A DNA stretch of 64,000 nucleotides from CADEED01 sp963839685 (GCA_963839685.1 CAWIVS010000009.1:62001-126000), one strand, 5' to 3'; positions 8,395-17,877 are shown, counted from the first letter of the stretch. Notes: a model not told the origin generated them from the sequence alone. Numbers and translations: made by a program.

Positions 8395-10163
8395 AGCGGC
8401 CACACCAGCAGGATAAGGGGCGTGCCGACCAGCAACACCAGCACGGACAACGGAGCGCCGAGCCGGGCGTAGTCACCAAACTTGTACCCGCCCGGACCGA
8501 ACACGAGCATGTTGCACTGGTGTCCGATCGGCGTCAGGAAATCACAGCCCGCGCCGACCGCGACCGTCATGAGGAACGCGTCGGGCGCGAAGCCGAGTCG
8601 TTGCGCAAAGCTGGCAGCAATAGGCGCCATGACGAGCACGGTCGCGGCATTGTTGAGGAACGGCGTGAGCGCCATCGCGGCGGCCATGATGAGCATGACC
8701 GCACCCCACGGTGGCAGCAGGTGTGCCGCATCCGCGAGCGCGGATGCGATTACATCGGCGCCACCAGTGGTGCGGATTGCGTCACTCACCGGAATAAGCG
8801 CGCCGATCATCAACAGCAGCGGCCACTCGACGGACGTGTACGCCTCGCGCACTGAAAGCGATCCGAGCAGGATGATGGCGAGGCCCACGCCGAAGAACGC
8901 GATGCCGACCGGTAGTTTGCCGGTGCCGGCGAGCACCATTGCCACGGCGAGGACTACGATGGGCACGAGGCCGCGGCGCACGTTGCCAAGATGAATCTCG
9001 CGCGTGGCGAGCGGCAGGCAGCCGAGCTCGCGCAGAACATCACCCATCTCGGCCATCGGTCCCTGCAGCACGATGACATCGCCGGCATACAGGCGGATGT
9101 CGCGCAGTCGTTCGGTCAGGCGGTCGCCGCTGCGGCTGACGGCAATCATGTTCACGTTGAATCGCTCGTGCAGCGCGAGCCGGCCCGCGGTCTTGCCGAC
9201 GAGCAGCGAGCCCGGCCCGATGACCGCCTCGAGCGTGCCGATTTCCGCAGTGGGCTTTTCAGTTTTGGTCTCCCGATTGTCACCCTCCAGTTCGAGACCC
9301 GCGATCTTCACGGCCTCATCGAGTGCCGCCGGTTCGCCTTCGAGGATGACGCGGTCGTCTTCCCGCAGCACGGTGTCCTGGGTCGCCGGCTTCTTCTCGC
9401 CTTCGCGCACGACTGCGTTCACGGAGACGTCCTTGCTGAGCTTCTTGCGCAGCGCACGCAGGGTCTCGCCCGCGAAGCTCGACTTGGGGCCTACGCGGCC
9501 CTCGGTCACGTAGTCCTGGATGTCTATCCCTTCGGCGAGCGAGCTTTCGCCCTTGCGGTCCTGTGGCAGCAGTTTGTAAGCGAAGGCGAGGAACACGATG
9601 CCGAGCACGGAAAGACCGAGACCCACCGGCATGAAGTCGAACATGGCGAACGACTGGCCGGCGAGCTCCTGCCGCAGCCCGGAGACGATGATGTTGGGAG
9701 ACGTGCCGATGAGCGTCATGAGCCCGCCCAGCAACGAACCGAACGCCATGGGCATGAGGAACACCGACGGCGATACGTTGGAGCGCTTCGCCATCTGAAA
9801 GGCGACCGGAAGCATCATGGCGAGCGCGCCGATGTTCTTCACGAAAGCGGACAGCACGGTCACCGTGGTTACCAGCAGGATGAGCTGCGCGCGCACCGAG
9901 GAGATGCGCGGCCCCAGGGCCTGCAGTGCGCCCTCGATGAGGCGCGACCGCGTCACAGCGGCGCTGACGAGGAGCGCGGCGCCGACGATGACCAGGATGT
10001 CGTTACTGAATCCCGAGAACGCCTGGTCGAATGGCACGACGCCCACCAGGATGGCGGCGAATAGCGCGAGACCGGCGACGAGGTCGTAACGAATGCGCCC
10101 CCAGACGAACAACACCATCATGCCGGCGAGCACCGCGAACGCGAGGAGCTGATCCTGTGTCAT
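8391..10163 (-). CDS. SLC13/DASS-family permease with TrkA_C domains
   Basis: Inner-membrane anion symporter of the divalent anion/Na+ type; dicarboxylate or sulfate transport is typical, but the substrate is not evident here. The 590-residue protein has two hydrophobic halves separated by a soluble region (residues ~210-380) with two TrkA_C/RCK_C-like segments (REDDRVILEGE and YAGDVIVLQGP). The two family hairpin motifs are present: LIGTSPNIIVSG in the first half and LTPIGHQCNMLVFGPG in the second. The ATG at 10163 is preferred to a GTG five codons upstream because the protein then starts at the first membrane segment. The stop lies inside a palindromic repeat. Confidence 0.92.
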   Translation of the reverse strand: MTQDQLLAFAVLAGMMVLFVWGRIRYDLVAGLALFAAILVGVVPFDQAFSGFSNDILVIVGAALLVSAAVTRSRLIEGALQALGPRISSVRAQLILLVTTVTVLSAFVKNIGALAMMLPVAFQMAKRSNVSPSVFLMPMAFGSLLGGLMTLIGTSPNIIVSGLRQELAGQSFAMFDFMPVGLGLSVLGIVFLAFAYKLLPQDRKGESSLAEGIDIQDYVTEGRVGPKSSFAGETLRALRKKLSKDVSVNAVVREGEKKPATQDTVLREDDRVILEGEPAALDEAVKIAGLELEGDNRETKTEKPTAEIGTLEAVIGPGSLLVGKTAGRLALHERFNVNMIAVSRSGDRLTERLRDIRLYAGDVIVLQGPMAEMGDVLRELGCLPLATREIHLGNVRRGLVPIVVLAVAMVLAGTGKLPVGIAFFGVGLAIILLGSLSVREAYTSVEWPLLLMIGALIPVSDAIRTTGGADVIASALADAAHLLPPWGAVMLIMAAAMALTPFLNNAATVLVMAPIAASFAQRLGFAPDAFLMTVAVGAGCDFLTPIGHQCNMLVFGPGGYKFGDYARLGAPLSVLVLLVGTPLILLVWPL

Positions 10164-10238
10164 GCGACACAATGGCACTCATGGCCCGACGCTCACATGC
10201 GGTTTCGTCCGATATTTCTGGTGTCGTCCGCTGAAAGC

Positions 10239-10649
10239 TCAGCCTTGCTTACTCACATGCCGGCCGAAGTTGTCGAGGATGGCCTGCCAACCCGCGCGCT
10301 GCATCTCCGCCGGATTTTCGTTCTCGGCGTCGAATGTCTCCTTCACCAGCACGCTCCCGTCACGTTCGACGAACTCGATGTTGACCTCGCGGCCGTCGCT
10401 CATCCGAAAGTCGATGATCTTGTTGGGTACGACGCGGGTATAGGTCCCCTCGAAATCAAAACCTGCGCTGCCGTCCTTCGCCTCCATGCGCGCCGTGAAC
10501 TTCCCACCTTCGCGCAGATCGACGGCGCTGCGAGTCGTGTGCCACTCGTCCATGGGAGCGTTCCATTGCTTGATGTCTTCCGGGTTGTTCCAGGCCTGCC
10601 AGACCTTGTTCAGCTCCGAATTCACGACGGTCTCAACGGTGATTTTCAC
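10239..10649 (-). CDS. SRPBCC/AHSA1 domain protein
   Basis: 136-residue START-like single-domain protein of the AHSA1 (Aha1-homology) family, with the opening strand VKITVETVVNSELNKVWQAW and the central WHTTRSAVDLREGGKF. The GTG at 10649 is chosen because AAGGAG lies six bases upstream. The role is unknown; family members bind hydrophobic ligands or act near stress responses. A small putative secreted-protein gene lies 27 bases upstream on the same strand. Confidence 0.88.
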   Translation of the reverse strand: MKITVETVVNSELNKVWQAWNNPEDIKQWNAPMDEWHTTRSAVDLREGGKFTARMEAKDGSAGFDFEGTYTRVVPNKIIDFRMSDGREVNIEFVERDGSVLVKETFDAENENPAEMQRAGWQAILDNFGRHVSKQG

Positions 10650-10676
10650 GAGTTTCTCCTTGGGTCGAATCGGCAA

Positions 10677-10943
10677 TTATTCTTCGTACGTACCTCGACG
10701 GACAGCGCGAGACGTGAGCCTTGGTGGGATCGAATTGCTGCGCAGCCGCGATGCGCGTGAAACGCCCGGTGAATACGGAAATCCCAAGTAGCGGAATTCC
10801 GGACGCGGGCGCGCGCTGTCTACCTGATGGACACCTGTTGGCGCGGTCTGTTCCACCACCCGATGGACGGCAACGCCCAGTGGCGAATAGCTGGCCAGCA
10901 TGATCAGTGTAAACAGGGCCCGCAATTGCGCGACGAGGCACAT
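10677..10943 (-). CDS. Small putative secreted protein
   Basis: 88-residue open frame with an ATG at 10943 and GGAG about eight bases upstream. The first ~28 residues (LRALFTLIMLASYSPLGVAV) look like a signal peptide or membrane anchor, followed by HRVVEQTAPTGVHQVD and a polar tail. I do not recognise a family. It is the only coding signal in the stretch 10650-11028; the remaining ~85 bases (10944-11028) show nothing clear. Confidence 0.4.
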   Translation of the reverse strand: MCLVAQLRALFTLIMLASYSPLGVAVHRVVEQTAPTGVHQVDSARPRPEFRYLGFPYSPGVSRASRLRSNSIPPRLTSRAVRRGTYEE

Positions 10944-11028
10944 GTTCGAAACTCCATTCAAGACTTCAGGAGTTGGTCGAACGGCCTCGGCTCAAATCGA
11001 CACTACGTCGCGTATCTACCGAGGTGGT

Positions 11029-12405
11029 TCACTCGGTCTTGAACTGAAAGCTCCGCGAAAGCACGGTCCTTCTGTGTGACTTCTCCAGGTGCTCACGCAG
11101 CCTGCGGATTTTCTCGAGATCCTCCTTGCTATCTTTGGGCGGAGCGGCGCTTGGAAGTCCCGCCATGGATCTCAATTTCGCCTGGGCATCCTCGAGGTCC
11201 TTCATGAGTTGCCTGGTGCTTGCATTGAAGTGAATGGCGGACCGGGCCAGGCCGACATAGCCCAGCAACTCCTCGTTGAGCGGCCACATGATCGAGGGAA
11301 AGCGGTCAAGGCACGGATCTCGCGCGACGAACGTGCTGGGTACTCCGAGCCTGCTCAGCGCTTTCAACCCCACCTCGTAGCCGTGACGCACGAGGCAGCA
11401 GATCTCCGCCAGCGTGAAGGTGTCCAGGTCCGTCCGGACCTTGGGCAGGAGCCGCTGCACGGTGTCATCCTGAAGCCGAAAAACATTGTTGTTCAGCGTG
11501 ACGGGAATGTCTTTTGGGACCACCACGTCTTCGATTCCCACGTAGGCAATCTTGCCCGGATAAGCTTTTCGCCTGCGCTCCTCCAGCGTGGCAACTCGTT
11601 TCATGAGGATGTCGCTGACTCGCGATCCACGCGTTGTCAGCCAGGAGAACTTCTTGCCGGGTGACCAATCGAACGGCAACGATGCATCGCTGACGATGAG
11701 CACGTCGAACGTCGGCGCCGCCGGGTTGTCGATGGCGGCATCGAGCACTTCGGTTGCACCGAGATTGTCGAAGACGCCTGCGTCTGTGAGCTGCTCGCTT
11801 CTCAGCAGGAAATCCTGCTCCGCCGCATTCAGCAGGTCTGTGGTTACCGCGACCGGCGCAAACATCACGGGAAATGCCGAGGACGCCGCGATTGCCATGG
11901 CCACCGGAAGATGTTGAGCCGGATGCAGGCGCTCGCCGTCGTTGTACCCCGCATGTCCAAAGGACACCAGTCTTCCGGTGGTCATGCTGGTCGCGAGTAG
12001 TTGGAAGGCGACGCCAGTGTTGTAGAACTGCCCAAGTTCCGCTCCGGCAACGAACTGCGAGTAGTTCGTCTGCAGCAGGTTCACCAGCGAGTTGTTCCTG
12101 GAGAACGCTCTTCCCGCAGCCCACTTTCGCAGGATGCGGCCGCGAAGATTTCCCTGCGCGAGCTGAAACAGCGGCAGGCACGAGCGATAGAATGCGGCTT
12201 CCTCGGAGGACTTGAGGTATTCCTTCCACGCGAGCGCCAGGTTCGCCGCGAGGATGCTTCCCCCGGAGACCGACCATACGTTCTTGATGGTGCCGAGCAA
12301 CTGCGCATCCCAGAGCAACTTGATGAGCCCGAGATGAAAAAAGGTGGCGCGGAAGCCTCCGCCGGACAGGCAAAGTCCGACGCGAGACGTGGGCGTCAAT
12401 ATCAT
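11029..12405 (-). CDS. Patatin-like phospholipase
   Basis: Predicted lipid acyl hydrolase with a Ser-Asp dyad. The oxyanion loop GLCLSGGGFRATFFHLG is at residues ~9-25, the nucleophile region WSVSGGSI near 45, and the catalytic Asp in LTDAGVFDNLGA (DxG) near 225. The nucleophile elbow has Ser instead of the first Gly of GxSxG. At 458 residues it is longer than a bare patatin domain; the C-terminal ~170 residues include a charged helical tail. The ATG at 12405 starts 34 bases after the methyltransferase stop, so the two are likely co-transcribed. No signal peptide is seen. Confidence 0.88.
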   Translation of the reverse strand: MILTPTSRVGLCLSGGGFRATFFHLGLIKLLWDAQLLGTIKNVWSVSGGSILAANLALAWKEYLKSSEEAAFYRSCLPLFQLAQGNLRGRILRKWAAGRAFSRNNSLVNLLQTNYSQFVAGAELGQFYNTGVAFQLLATSMTTGRLVSFGHAGYNDGERLHPAQHLPVAMAIAASSAFPVMFAPVAVTTDLLNAAEQDFLLRSEQLTDAGVFDNLGATEVLDAAIDNPAAPTFDVLIVSDASLPFDWSPGKKFSWLTTRGSRVSDILMKRVATLEERRRKAYPGKIAYVGIEDVVVPKDIPVTLNNNVFRLQDDTVQRLLPKVRTDLDTFTLAEICCLVRHGYEVGLKALSRLGVPSTFVARDPCLDRFPSIMWPLNEELLGYVGLARSAIHFNASTRQLMKDLEDAQAKLRSMAGLPSAAPPKDSKEDLEKIRRLREHLEKSHRRTVLSRSFQFKTE

Positions 12406-12439
12406 GAGGCTCCCTCCCTGGGCTCCGGCCGGAACTATC

Positions 12440-13102
12440 TCACCGGACGCGTCCGGAGAACAGCGCTCCACAGCCGGCGACGTCGACTTTCACATCGTCG
12501 AACCGGCGGTTCAGCTCGCGCTTGAGGGTCTCGAGATCATCCTGCTGGTTCCAGAAGATGCCTTTCTCATTGTAGACCGCCATGAGGCGCCTGGCAGGCC
12601 AGCTGCGCTCGACACCGTGATGCAACAACGTCGCACCGAACAGCGTGGCATTGACGTTCATCAACGGCCGCAGGTGGTCGAATACCAACGCCTTCGAGGC
12701 CAGTGAACCCGGCAGGCAATGTAGTAGATAGTTGACCGCCACGGAGTCGAAGCCGGGCGCATCGATCGTGATTGGTTCGAAAACGTTGCGACGGTAACTC
12801 TCGGGGCGGTACCGGGCGATACGCCGCGCGGCGAATTCCAGGGCCGTGGGATTGATGTCCAGCAGCGCGACGCGCGGCGGGGCCGAGGGAAATCGGCAGC
12901 GGTCCAGGTAATATCCGCTGCCGACTCCGACATCCAGGTGATTGGCGCTGAGATGCCGCTCGTAGTGCTGCAGCTGCTGCGGAGTCGGACACTTCCAGAT
13001 GAAGCGATTCGACACCCCGAGCACCACGAAGTCGTAAATCCTGAGCACCCGCTTCGTGTAGACGGCCTGCCCGCTTTCCACCTGTTCCCTGCTGACATTC
13101 AT
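12440..13102 (-). CDS. Class I SAM-dependent methyltransferase
   Basis: 220-residue Rossmann-fold methyltransferase. Motif I is LDVGVGSGYYLDRC (residues ~56-69), motif II VALLDINPTAL and motif IV DSVAVNYLLHCLPG. Substrate unknown; the sequence resembles small phospholipid or general class I enzymes. It is upstream of the patatin gene, so a joint lipid-related role is possible but is inference from context only. The ATG at 13102 is divergent from DUF2270. Confidence 0.9.
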   Translation of the reverse strand: MNVSREQVESGQAVYTKRVLRIYDFVVLGVSNRFIWKCPTPQQLQHYERHLSANHLDVGVGSGYYLDRCRFPSAPPRVALLDINPTALEFAARRIARYRPESYRRNVFEPITIDAPGFDSVAVNYLLHCLPGSLASKALVFDHLRPLMNVNATLFGATLLHHGVERSWPARRLMAVYNEKGIFWNQQDDLETLKRELNRRFDDVKVDVAGCGALFSGRVR

Positions 13103-13200
13103 GCCGCACCCTGCCGGTGGCGGATCGTATCACCCTATCACCCGCTCCTTTTCTCTTCCGCCGACAGCGCCCACCACCTAGGCCGGGTTAAATCCTGGCA

Positions 13201-13899
13201 GTGGATATTCCCGTCGCGACAGGGTCCCCTGCTATTGGGGTCCCGCTCCCCGTGACCTCCTCCGAGGCGATCACGGTGTTGGCGCACTACTACCGCGCCG
13301 AAATGTCGCGAATGATCAGCTGGCGGGATCGACTGGATCGCACCACCAATTGGGCGATCGGCGCACTGGCCGCGATGTTGTCCATCTCGCTCGCCACCGA
13401 GCAGGCGCATCACTCGGTGCTGCTGTTCGCAATGCTGTTGATCCACGCCCTGTTGATCATCGAAGCCAGGCGCTACCGCTTCTTCCATGTATACCGCGGG
13501 CGGGTGCGGCTTCTCGAGCGCGAATACTTCGCCCCCATGTTTGGACCTGATCCGGGCGGTACGCGCATCGGCCTCGCCGCGCTCGGCAAGGATCTGTGTG
13601 TGCCACGCTTCACCGTCACGCTGATGCAGGCGATGTCACGGCGCATGAGGCGCAACTACTGCTGGATTTTTCTGGTGGTGCTCTTGGCGTGGCTGGTAAA
13701 GACCACGTCCGCCGTTGCCGATGGCCACACGCGACTCGTACACACGATGCACGAGTTCCTCCAGAACGCGGCGATCGCGGGGATCCCCGGCAGCGCGGTG
13801 GTGCTGGGCATCGCCGTGTTGTATGCCTGGCTGATATTCATCACGCTGCGATTCGACATCGACGAAGACGATCTCGGGCCGGGGAAAGTGCACGTCTGA
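13201..13899 (+). CDS. DUF2270 integral membrane protein
   Basis: 232-residue protein matching the DUF2270 layout: a polar N-terminus with HYYRAEMSRMISWRDRLDRT, two membrane segments (residues ~50-90), the conserved IEARRYRFFHVYRGRVRLLE stretch, and two further hydrophobic segments (~155-175 and ~200-220). The start codon is GTG. Function unknown in the family. It diverges from the methyltransferase. Confidence 0.88.
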   Translation: MDIPVATGSPAIGVPLPVTSSEAITVLAHYYRAEMSRMISWRDRLDRTTNWAIGALAAMLSISLATEQAHHSVLLFAMLLIHALLIIEARRYRFFHVYRGRVRLLEREYFAPMFGPDPGGTRIGLAALGKDLCVPRFTVTLMQAMSRRMRRNYCWIFLVVLLAWLVKTTSAVADGHTRLVHTMHEFLQNAAIAGIPGSAVVLGIAVLYAWLIFITLRFDIDEDDLGPGKVHV

Positions 13900-13950
13900 G
13901 CGCTACATCGCGCGAAAACACGCCTCGATATTGTTTCCAGGACCGTCGCT

Positions 13951-14835
13951 TTATTTCTTCGCCAGCTCCGCGCCACCGGCAAGCTTTGGCGCCTGTTCCG
14001 CTTCCATCCACTTCCGGATGCGCCGCGCATCGGCGGTGCGCGTCAGCGAGCCAAACGAATTGAGCAATACCATCACCACCGGACGGTCGTCGATCTTCGT
14101 CTCCATCACGAGACACTGGCCGGCGTCGTTGGTGTAGCCGGTCTTCTGCACGAGGATGTTCCAGTCCGACTTGCCGATCAGCAGATTGGTGTTGCGGTAC
14201 GCGAGCACGCTCTTGCCGACGCGGACTTCATGAATCTGCAGCGTCGAGAACGCGCTGATGACGGGATCGCGCGACGCCGCGTTGACGAGCTTCACCAGGT
14301 CCCGCGCGTTCGACACGTTGAGGCTCGAAAGCCCGGAAGGGTCGTCGAAGCGCGTGTGCGACATGCCGAGCGCCTTGGCCTTCAGGTTCATGGTGCGAAC
14401 GAACGCCGCCATGCCGCCCGGATACGCGCGCCCGAGAGTTCGCGCGGCACGATTTTCCGAAGCCATGAGCGCGAGGCGCAGCAGGTCACCGCGCGTCAGC
14501 TTTGCGCCGATGGGCAGGCGCGAGAAGGCGCCTTTGCCCTTCCAGCGGTCGGCAGCCGTGATCTCGATCACTTCATCGAGCGACTGTTGGCCGTCCACCA
14601 CGACCAGCGCCGTCATGAGCTTGGTGATCGAGGCGATGGGGGTCACGAGCTTCGCGTCGCGCTCGAAGAGCACGTGGCCGTTCGTGGCGTCCACGACCAG
14701 GGCGGCGGCGGAACGTACCTCCGGCCTCGAGATTGAATGGGTGGTGGACTTGCCGTCGGCGGCGTTCGCCCTAAGTCCGAAGCTGAATGACGCGACCAGT
14801 GCGTAAACAATCGAGACCGTTAACCTCTTCCCCAT
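13951..14835 (-). CDS. pbpG: D-alanyl-D-alanine endopeptidase (PBP7-like)
   Basis: Periplasmic S11-family peptidase that cleaves D-Ala-meso-DAP crosslinks in peptidoglycan. The 294-residue protein starts at ATG 14835 with a signal peptide (VSIVYALVASFSFGLRANA). The three penicillin-binding motifs are intact: SITK (in PIASITKLM), SEN (in MASENRAAR) and KTG (in VQKTGYTND). Length and lack of a membrane anchor fit PBP7/PbpG rather than DacA/C. Confidence 0.93.
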   Translation of the reverse strand: MGKRLTVSIVYALVASFSFGLRANAADGKSTTHSISRPEVRSAAALVVDATNGHVLFERDAKLVTPIASITKLMTALVVVDGQQSLDEVIEITAADRWKGKGAFSRLPIGAKLTRGDLLRLALMASENRAARTLGRAYPGGMAAFVRTMNLKAKALGMSHTRFDDPSGLSSLNVSNARDLVKLVNAASRDPVISAFSTLQIHEVRVGKSVLAYRNTNLLIGKSDWNILVQKTGYTNDAGQCLVMETKIDDRPVVMVLLNSFGSLTRTADARRIRKWMEAEQAPKLAGGAELAKK

Positions 14836-14917
14836 CGTCCCAAACGCTCCCATCGCCGAAGGTCTTATGTAGAACGCGATGGTAGGCCGAAGTGCGGCGT
14901 TCTGCACGTGCAATGCT

Positions 14918-15826
14918 TCACGATCCCGTGAGGTCGCGGTCCAGAAGACAATCGATGAACGCTCGCAGCGCGGGCTGAGAATGGCTCCGATTTGCGTAGT
15001 ACAGGAACACGCCGGGCACGGTCGGTGACCACTCGGCAAGCACGCGTCGCAGCCGACCCCGTTCGAGCGCATCAAGGACGAGCTCATCATGGTAGGCGTA
15101 GAGAATCCCCAAGCCCTGCAACGCACCTTCGACGGCGACGTCCGAGAGATTCGCAATGAGCGGACCCCCGACGGTCAACTCGAGCTTCCTTCTCTTCTTT
15201 TCGAATGGCCACCGAAAAAGGTTGCCGCTACCGGGGAAGCGCCAGTTGATGCAGGCGTGATGCTGCAGATCGTTGGGCGTCTTTGGTTCACCGTGACGTG
15301 CCAGGTAGGCCGGTGAGGCCACGGCCATCATCGGGACATCCGGCGTCAGCCGCACCGCGATCCAGTCTTTCTCGAGCCGCTCGCCGATTCGAATACCGGC
15401 GTCGAAACCGCCGGCCACTATGTCGCTCAATCCATCATCAATCACAAGGTCGAGCACGACGTCCGGATTGTTGCGATGGAAGCGGCTGAGTCGCGGCGCG
15501 ATGAGCGTCCTGGCGGCCATGCCCAGAGTATTGATGCGCAGTGTCCCCGCGACGCGCCCCTTGGCCGCCACCACCTCCGCGACCGCAGCGTCGAATTCCT
15601 TGAGCAACGGTGCGACGCGCTCATGCAGCCGTGCACCGGCTTCGGTGGGACCGACGCTCCGCGTGGTGCGATTCAACAGTCGAACGCCGAGGCGGGTTTC
15701 AAGCTGTCGAATGGTTTGACTCAACGCCGACGCCGACAGACCCAGTTGATCGGCCGCGCGCGCGAAGCTCGCGCGCTCGACTACGGTCGCGAATGCCTTC
15801 AACTCTGCGAAATCGGATCCCCTCAT
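14918..15826 (-). CDS. LysR-family transcriptional regulator
   Basis: 302-residue LTTR with the N-terminal winged HTH (ASFARAADQLGLSASALSQT, residues ~18-37) and a substrate-binding domain with TLRINTLGMAARTLIAP. It belongs to the CrgA/AaeR-like subgroup by this pattern. The ATG at 15826 gives the standard LTTR length. It diverges from the small NTF2-like gene at 15917, the usual arrangement for a target, so it probably regulates that gene and itself. Confidence 0.93.
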   Translation of the reverse strand: MRGSDFAELKAFATVVERASFARAADQLGLSASALSQTIRQLETRLGVRLLNRTTRSVGPTEAGARLHERVAPLLKEFDAAVAEVVAAKGRVAGTLRINTLGMAARTLIAPRLSRFHRNNPDVVLDLVIDDGLSDIVAGGFDAGIRIGERLEKDWIAVRLTPDVPMMAVASPAYLARHGEPKTPNDLQHHACINWRFPGSGNLFRWPFEKKRRKLELTVGGPLIANLSDVAVEGALQGLGILYAYHDELVLDALERGRLRRVLAEWSPTVPGVFLYYANRSHSQPALRAFIDCLLDRDLTGS

Positions 15827-15916
15827 TATGCTTCGAAACCTAAATAGCTCAGTTAGAGAATAGACGATTCTCTTATCAGTCTCGCGCCTTATTCTTGGGT
15901 CAAAGGAGATACACAC

Positions 15917-16243
15917 ATGAGCATCAACCTTCCGCAGCCGATTGCCGCCTATTTCGCCGCTGACCGATTGGATGCCGACGCACTGGTGCAATGCTTCATC
16001 GAAGGGGCCGTCGTCAAAGACGAGGGCAAAACCTACACGGGGCTTGACGCCATCCGGAAATGGAAGTCTGACGTGGCGGCGAAATATACCTACACCACCG
16101 AGCCGCTCGAGTCGGAGCAGAAGAACGGCATGACGATTGTGACAAGTCGATTGAATGGCAACTTCCCGGGCAGCCCCGTGAACCTGCGATTCTTCTTCCG
16201 TCTCGAGCGCGACAAGATTGCGTTTCTGGAGGTCATCCCGTGA
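15917..16243 (+). CDS. SnoaL/NTF2-like family protein
   Basis: 108-residue small alpha+beta barrel protein (IAAYFAADRLDADALVQCF at the start and FFRLERDKIAFLEVIP at the end). AAAGGAG lies about ten bases upstream of the ATG. Family members are polyketide cyclases, isomerases or carrier-less stress proteins; no activity can be assigned. It is the likely target of the divergent LysR gene. Confidence 0.88.
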   Translation: MSINLPQPIAAYFAADRLDADALVQCFIEGAVVKDEGKTYTGLDAIRKWKSDVAAKYTYTTEPLESEQKNGMTIVTSRLNGNFPGSPVNLRFFFRLERDKIAFLEVIP

Positions 16244-16285
16244 GCGCAGGCAAACCTGTACGGTGAACCCCGTTGGATTGCGATA

Positions 16286-16603
16286 TTACGCCGGCCGATC
16301 GAACAGTCTGCGCAACTCCGTCTTGGCGTTCGTCAATACACGGCGGCGCTCGGGCGTGAGATTCCTTCCGGCGCGATTGATCTCGAAGTTCAGCATCGAC
16401 ATCGCGGAGCGGAACGGGCTGGACTTGCGGCGTCGGCTCCTTTCAGCCGACCTCTTCAATGAAAGCGCCACCTGGCGTGCACTGCGCTTGGTGAATACCC
16501 CGCGCTCCAGATCCAGTGCGTCACTTCGCTGCGTGACAGCCGCTGACGACTTCGCTACGGGCTTGCGCCTCGAGCGCTTCGCCTTCGATTTTGCAGCGGC
16601 CAC
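16286..16603 (-). CDS. DUF3175 domain protein
   Basis: 105-residue basic protein matching DUF3175, with DALDLERGVFTKRSARQVAL, LKRSAERSRRRKSSPFRSAM and NFEINRAGRNL. The GTG at 16603 is chosen because GAGGAG is spaced seven bases upstream; an ATG seven codons earlier is possible. Function unknown; the Lys/Arg/Ala-rich N-terminus suggests nucleic-acid contact, which is inference. Confidence 0.88.
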   Translation of the reverse strand: MAAAKSKAKRSRRKPVAKSSAAVTQRSDALDLERGVFTKRSARQVALSLKRSAERSRRRKSSPFRSAMSMLNFEINRAGRNLTPERRRVLTNAKTELRRLFDRPA

Positions 16604-16711
16604 GTGGTGCTCCTCGAATCGCATAGAGGTTGTGATGCTGATCTTTCGTGCAACTCCCGTCTGTCCTGTCCTCACCATTGCATCGAATCGGAAACGACCT
16701 ACTGCCCACCC

Positions 16712-16755
16712 GGGGACTGACCCCTTTTGCTAGCAAATGGGGAGTGTCCCCATTT
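16712..16755. repeat. Palindromic repeat, copy R3 (most complete)
   Basis: Three linked parts: hairpin GGGG-ACTGA-CCCC (16712-16724), palindrome core TTTTGCTAGCAAAT (16725-16738), hairpin GGGGA-GTG-TCCCC (16739-16751), then ATTT. It lies between the divergent DUF3175 and LytS genes. Confidence 0.8.
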
Positions 16756-16781
16756 CCCGGTTGTCACATTTGGCAACCGGG
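16756..16781. promoter_or_regulatory. Inverted repeat upstream of lytS-like gene
   Basis: Perfect 8-bp arms CCCGGTTG (16756-16763) and CAACCGGG (16774-16781) around a ten-base AT-richer spacer, ending 27 bases before the ATG at 16809. An operator, possibly for the adjacent LytTR regulator, is a guess. Confidence 0.4.
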
Positions 16782-16808
16782 ACGGGCGGCGCCCTTACAA
16801 TCCCGCGC

Positions 16809-17877
16809 ATGCCGGCCGAGCCGAACTACCCGGGAAGCGATCGCGCGCTGTTCGCGCTCTGGGCCCTGTTCTGGCTGCTGATGATGGCGGTGGCGATCCA
16901 GGACGATTACTCCGATCCCGGCGTGAAGTGGTGGGAACCCGATCCTCTGGGAAGGCAGTTCCTGCCTGGCGGCGACCATCTGGCTCCTGCTGCAACGGCG
17001 AGTGGCGCACCGCTGGGACGACTACCTGGATCAGCCACTCAAGTGGTTCGGGAAGCACGTGGTGTGGCTGCCGGTCATCGCGGTGACCTTCATCACGTTC
17101 GTGTACGCGGTCCGGCACGGGGTCTACGCGCTCACCGCCGAAACCTACGAGCACGCACCCTGGCCGTTCACCTTCCTGTACGAGTCCATCAAGCTGGTGC
17201 TGTTCTCGGCGCTGTGGCTGGCGATCATCTTCGGCCTGGCGAGCTTCTCGTTGTGGAAACGGGAACGCGAACGCCTGCTGGAGCTGCAGAAATCCCTGGC
17301 CGAGTCGCAGCTCGCGCAACTCAAGGCGCAACTCCAGCCCCACTTCCTCTTCAACGCGCTCAACACGATCTCGGCGCTCATGCAGTCCGACGTGGAGCGC
17401 GCCGACCGGTTGCTCGCCCGACTCGCCGACCTGCTACGCGCGACTCTCGCAAATTCAAACCAGCAGACTTCGTTACGTGAAGAGTGGAGGTTGCTGGGAC
17501 TCTACGCCTCCATCATGCAGGAGCGCTTCGCGGGTCGCGTGACACTCGCCTGGAATGCCAGCGAGGAAGCGCTCGACGCCGCGGTGCCGGCCATGCTTTT
17601 GCAGCCGCTGCTCGAAAATGCCTACAAACATGGCGTGGAGCGCAGCAATGAACCCGTGGCGATTCGCGTCGATGCGCATCGCAAAGGCAATGAGTTGAAA
17701 GTCCGCATTCACAACACGGGCGAATGGAACGCATCCGGGAGCGCCGGGATTGGCGTGCGCAATTGTCGTGAGCGACTGGCACTCGTCTACGGCGACAGGG
17801 CGAAACTCACGCTGGTGTCCGATGCGGATGGCGTGGCGGCGTCGGTGACCGTTCCCTACACGAGGTTTCGCGCATGA
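16809..17877 (+). CDS. LytS-type sensor histidine kinase, frameshifted
   Basis: Membrane sensor kinase of the His_kinase/LytS class that pairs with LytTR regulators. The N-terminal part (ALFALWALFWLLMMAVAI) holds the first membrane helix. The frame changes near 16941 (an extra G): WWEP is followed, one base out, by ILWEGSSCLAATIWLLLQRR. The rest is continuous: further membrane helices, the phospho-acceptor His in LQPHFLFNALNTISAL, and an N-box LLQPLLENAYKHGVERS with a C-terminal ATP-binding fold. The gene ends in an ATGA overlap with the response regulator, so the two are translationally coupled. Confidence 0.88.

Noticed and set aside
8991..10064. 357-residue plus-strand open frame over the permease
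   Set aside because: Shadow of the SLC13 gene, with His/Glu/Arg-rich composition and no domain.
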